A DNA stretch of 64,000 nt from Dallia pectoralis (lineage: Eukaryota; Chordata; Actinopteri; Esociformes; Umbridae), in contig CM055757.1 in the NCBI GenBank assembly GCA_029465975.1, forward strand, positions 5,516,951 to 5,580,950, given 5' to 3'. Position 1 is the stretch's first letter, and the number at the start of each line of letters is the position of its first letter. The translations under genes were made by a program, and so were the position numbers. Below are positions 61,824-64,000 of this stretch, one piece after another. The notes under the pieces are model-generated. The model was given only the letters and a program-made list of their open reading frames with translations, searched no databases and was not told where the DNA came from.

Positions 61824-64000
61824 GTATGTGTCTCCTATTGACTTACAACCACCAGCCCACAGCCCCACTCTGGTTCAGGTAAACGCGGTTCCTCACAAAT
61901 CTGAACCGCAATAAAATAAGCTCAAGTGGACATCGAAAAGATTCTACCAGCAAATCCGAAAATAATGTAAGGTAATTTGTATGAACTCAGGGGTTTAGTG
62001 AATTGTGTGGTCATCAATTATCATCCATATCTACTGGGACTAATCTACCCAGACTGTGACATGTGCCCTTGTTAGGAGATGATCAACCTTAATCGCTGTG
62101 AGCAACTGATCAACTGTAAGTGGCCATAATGTTTTGGCTCATTAGTGTAAATATCAGAGAATGGTTCATCTGAGACATAAGAGAGCCCCCATGACACCCA
62201 GATTCACTGGGGTACAAATATGAGGTGACACGCTCCAGCCTTCCTAAGCCAACTGTTAACAGAGGGAGTGGTTTGTGAACACTCAAATGTAATGAGACAA
62301 AAGATCGTTGACCTTTAATAATTAGGCCGTGACTATAGAAATCCGACTGCTACACAGACTAGGGCCATAATTAGGAAGCTGAAATAAACTGCCGCTGTGA
62401 CGTAATTGGACCCAATACGCACAGGAGTCTCCGACACGACTAATTGTAAATTACAAAAGAAAGCTTCTGCTCGTAAGCAGCTATAAAATACCTCGTTGCT
62501 CCGTCATTTCGTCATTCCCAGCCTCCCCTGCACTCGGTATGTAAATTAGGTTCCAAGGGTCCAATATCAATAATGTACTCCTGTAAAATGTCTCTGAGCG
62601 GAAGTGTACCCGCTACGTTAAAGGGATGTGGTGAAATGATGCAATTCTACTTTACCTCAGCCGCCACCTCCAACTTTCTCTCACACTCGAATATTTAAAC
62701 GGGGCTTGCCCGACCGCTGAGCATTTTTCGGTCTACGACGTCTCTAATCCGTCTCTCAACTCACGATTGATGTCGTCAAAAATCATTAGCCACGAATTTG
62801 TCTTGAACAGCGTAAGAGAATTATCTTGATGTCATTTCACCCACATGGTCAGGTGTTTCAGTTACATTTGTTTTGAAGTTAGACAGGGACAAAATGCACT
62901 AATAATTGAGCACACAAAACCACGCTTTGGTCTGCAATAAATAAACTCTTCATGGGATTTCTCTGGACTTGAGGATCTAATTATACACTTTTGGCGAAAG
63001 TCCAGATCACAACGACAAAATATCTGGCATATTGGCTTTTCTGATTTGCATAATTGCTTTGCTGTTGGTAAAACCAATATGCAGATGACTACGAATAAAT
63101 CACTCTAGATGGTGTATCCTCACTGAAAAAGTAGCACTCAAGCTTAACCAAAAATACTCTGAATGCCCAGAATTAGATTCAACAAAGGTTCTATGGGAAT
63201 GGTTCCAGGTTTTTCTGGAACAGGGAGTTTGGGTCGCCTCCCACTGAGGGAACCAAAGCGGGTCTATAACGAGAGAAAATGCATTAAATGCCGACAGGAG
63301 AACGCTGGTGATTTTGAGTTCCCCTGTATAGATGATTGATTAGAAACGTTGAACTTAATTTATGCCCGGAGTAGTTGGCCGTCTCCTCCGTTTTTGGCAT
63401 GCCGCCCGGCACAGAATGAATGAAACCAAGGAGGCTCTCCTCCTTCCAGGGGCTTGAAATTACACCCCTGTGCCTCTTAAAATCCTCTCATTACAAGATT
63501 CCACACAGAATTCCTGGAAGCAGGTAACGAAATTGAGCTTTAATGGCGCGGGGAGAGTCTGGCGAGCGGCTTCGCCTGTTTCACGGCAGTCTGACGAATC
63601 GGATGGAACGGGAGTGGGGAAACAGCTGAGTAAATCTGTTGCTACATCACTAGTCGTACAATAGCACAATGGAGTCAAACACAACACAGGTCATTAAACA
63701 GCTGAGTAAACCTGTAGTTGCTACATCACTAGTCGTACAATAGCACAATGGAGTCCAACACAACGCGGGTCATTCAGAGATAATCTTTTGGCCGCCTGTC
63801 AGCGGTTCTAGAAACTAGACGTTCTCGTTCTGCCTCTGTTGGGTTCTCGCTGTGCAAATACTTTTTTGTGTTGACTTGTTAGTTGCCTGTCAATTAGGAT
63901 GTGAAGTGCCTGTCTGTGTCTGTCTGTCTGTCTGTCTGTCTGCCTGCCTGTGTGTCTGTCTGCCTGTCTGTGTGTATGTCTGTCTGTCTGCCTGTGTGTC
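61824..64000 (+). other. Intron sequence to the window end
   Basis: AT-rich with many TAATTA-like motifs (about 62300-62540), which may be conserved noncoding DNA. An 85-bp unit is duplicated at about 63620-63775 (ctacatcactagtcgtacaa in both copies), and (GTCT)n/GTCTGCCT sequence starts near 63904. No further DH exon found. Confidence 0.5.

Overview
The window looks like ray-finned (teleost) fish genomic DNA. It is dominated by one large plus-strand gene split into many short exons with canonical GT..AG borders. It is also full of TG/CA microsatellites and minisatellites, and it carries two degraded dispersed-repeat fragments of a kind common in fish genomes. I cannot name the species.

The gene is a TIAM-family Rac guanine-nucleotide exchange factor. 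It is most likely tiam2 (STEF), because the N-terminus begins [12 protein letters not shown] and the PDZ domain resembles TIAM2 more than TIAM1 as I recall them. I resolve 15 confident coding exons between 23576 and 61823. Every exon phase agrees with the next, giving about 1,128 codons: an N-myristoylation site and low-complexity N-terminus, the PH-CC-Ex module, a PDZ domain and the first part of the DH domain. The rest of DH, the second PH domain and the C-terminus lie beyond the right edge. A noncoding exon at 22670-22764 with a 25-codon upstream ORF is well supported by its splice sites. A first exon ending at 295 is possible but weak. The Ras-binding domain (RBD), expected between 38515 and 43960, is not clearly visible. 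One in-phase candidate exon (43717-43809) may be its 3' half.

Layout: 1-22669 is upstream sequence or a first intron, with many tandem repeats and a 385-bp palindromic transposon-like element (18938-19322). 22670-24709 holds the 5' UTR exon and the large first coding exon. 24716-26692 is a 2-kb minisatellite starting beside that exon's donor. 29533-34683 holds the PH-CC-Ex exons. 34684-43716 is mostly introns, including a 1.4-kb TGGTC-rich array. 43960-44560 holds the PDZ exons. 47739-47830 is a linker exon. 57709-61823 holds the DH exons, interleaved with large arrays. Summing the listed features, tandem repeats make up roughly a quarter of the window.

The most unusual signal is that several minisatellites have grown out of, or up to, the gene's own splice sites. 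The 126-bp DH exon at 61097-61222 is preceded by about nine array copies of its own 3' splice site plus its first 13 coding bases. It is followed by an array carrying many copies of the first intronic bases of its own 5' splice site. The acceptor at 29533 lies at the edge of another array. These arrays therefore supply decoy splice sites, and use of an upstream decoy acceptor would shift the reading frame.

All other long open frames are reading frames of tandem repeats and are not annotated as genes. I saw no tRNA, rRNA, CRISPR or intact autonomous transposon.
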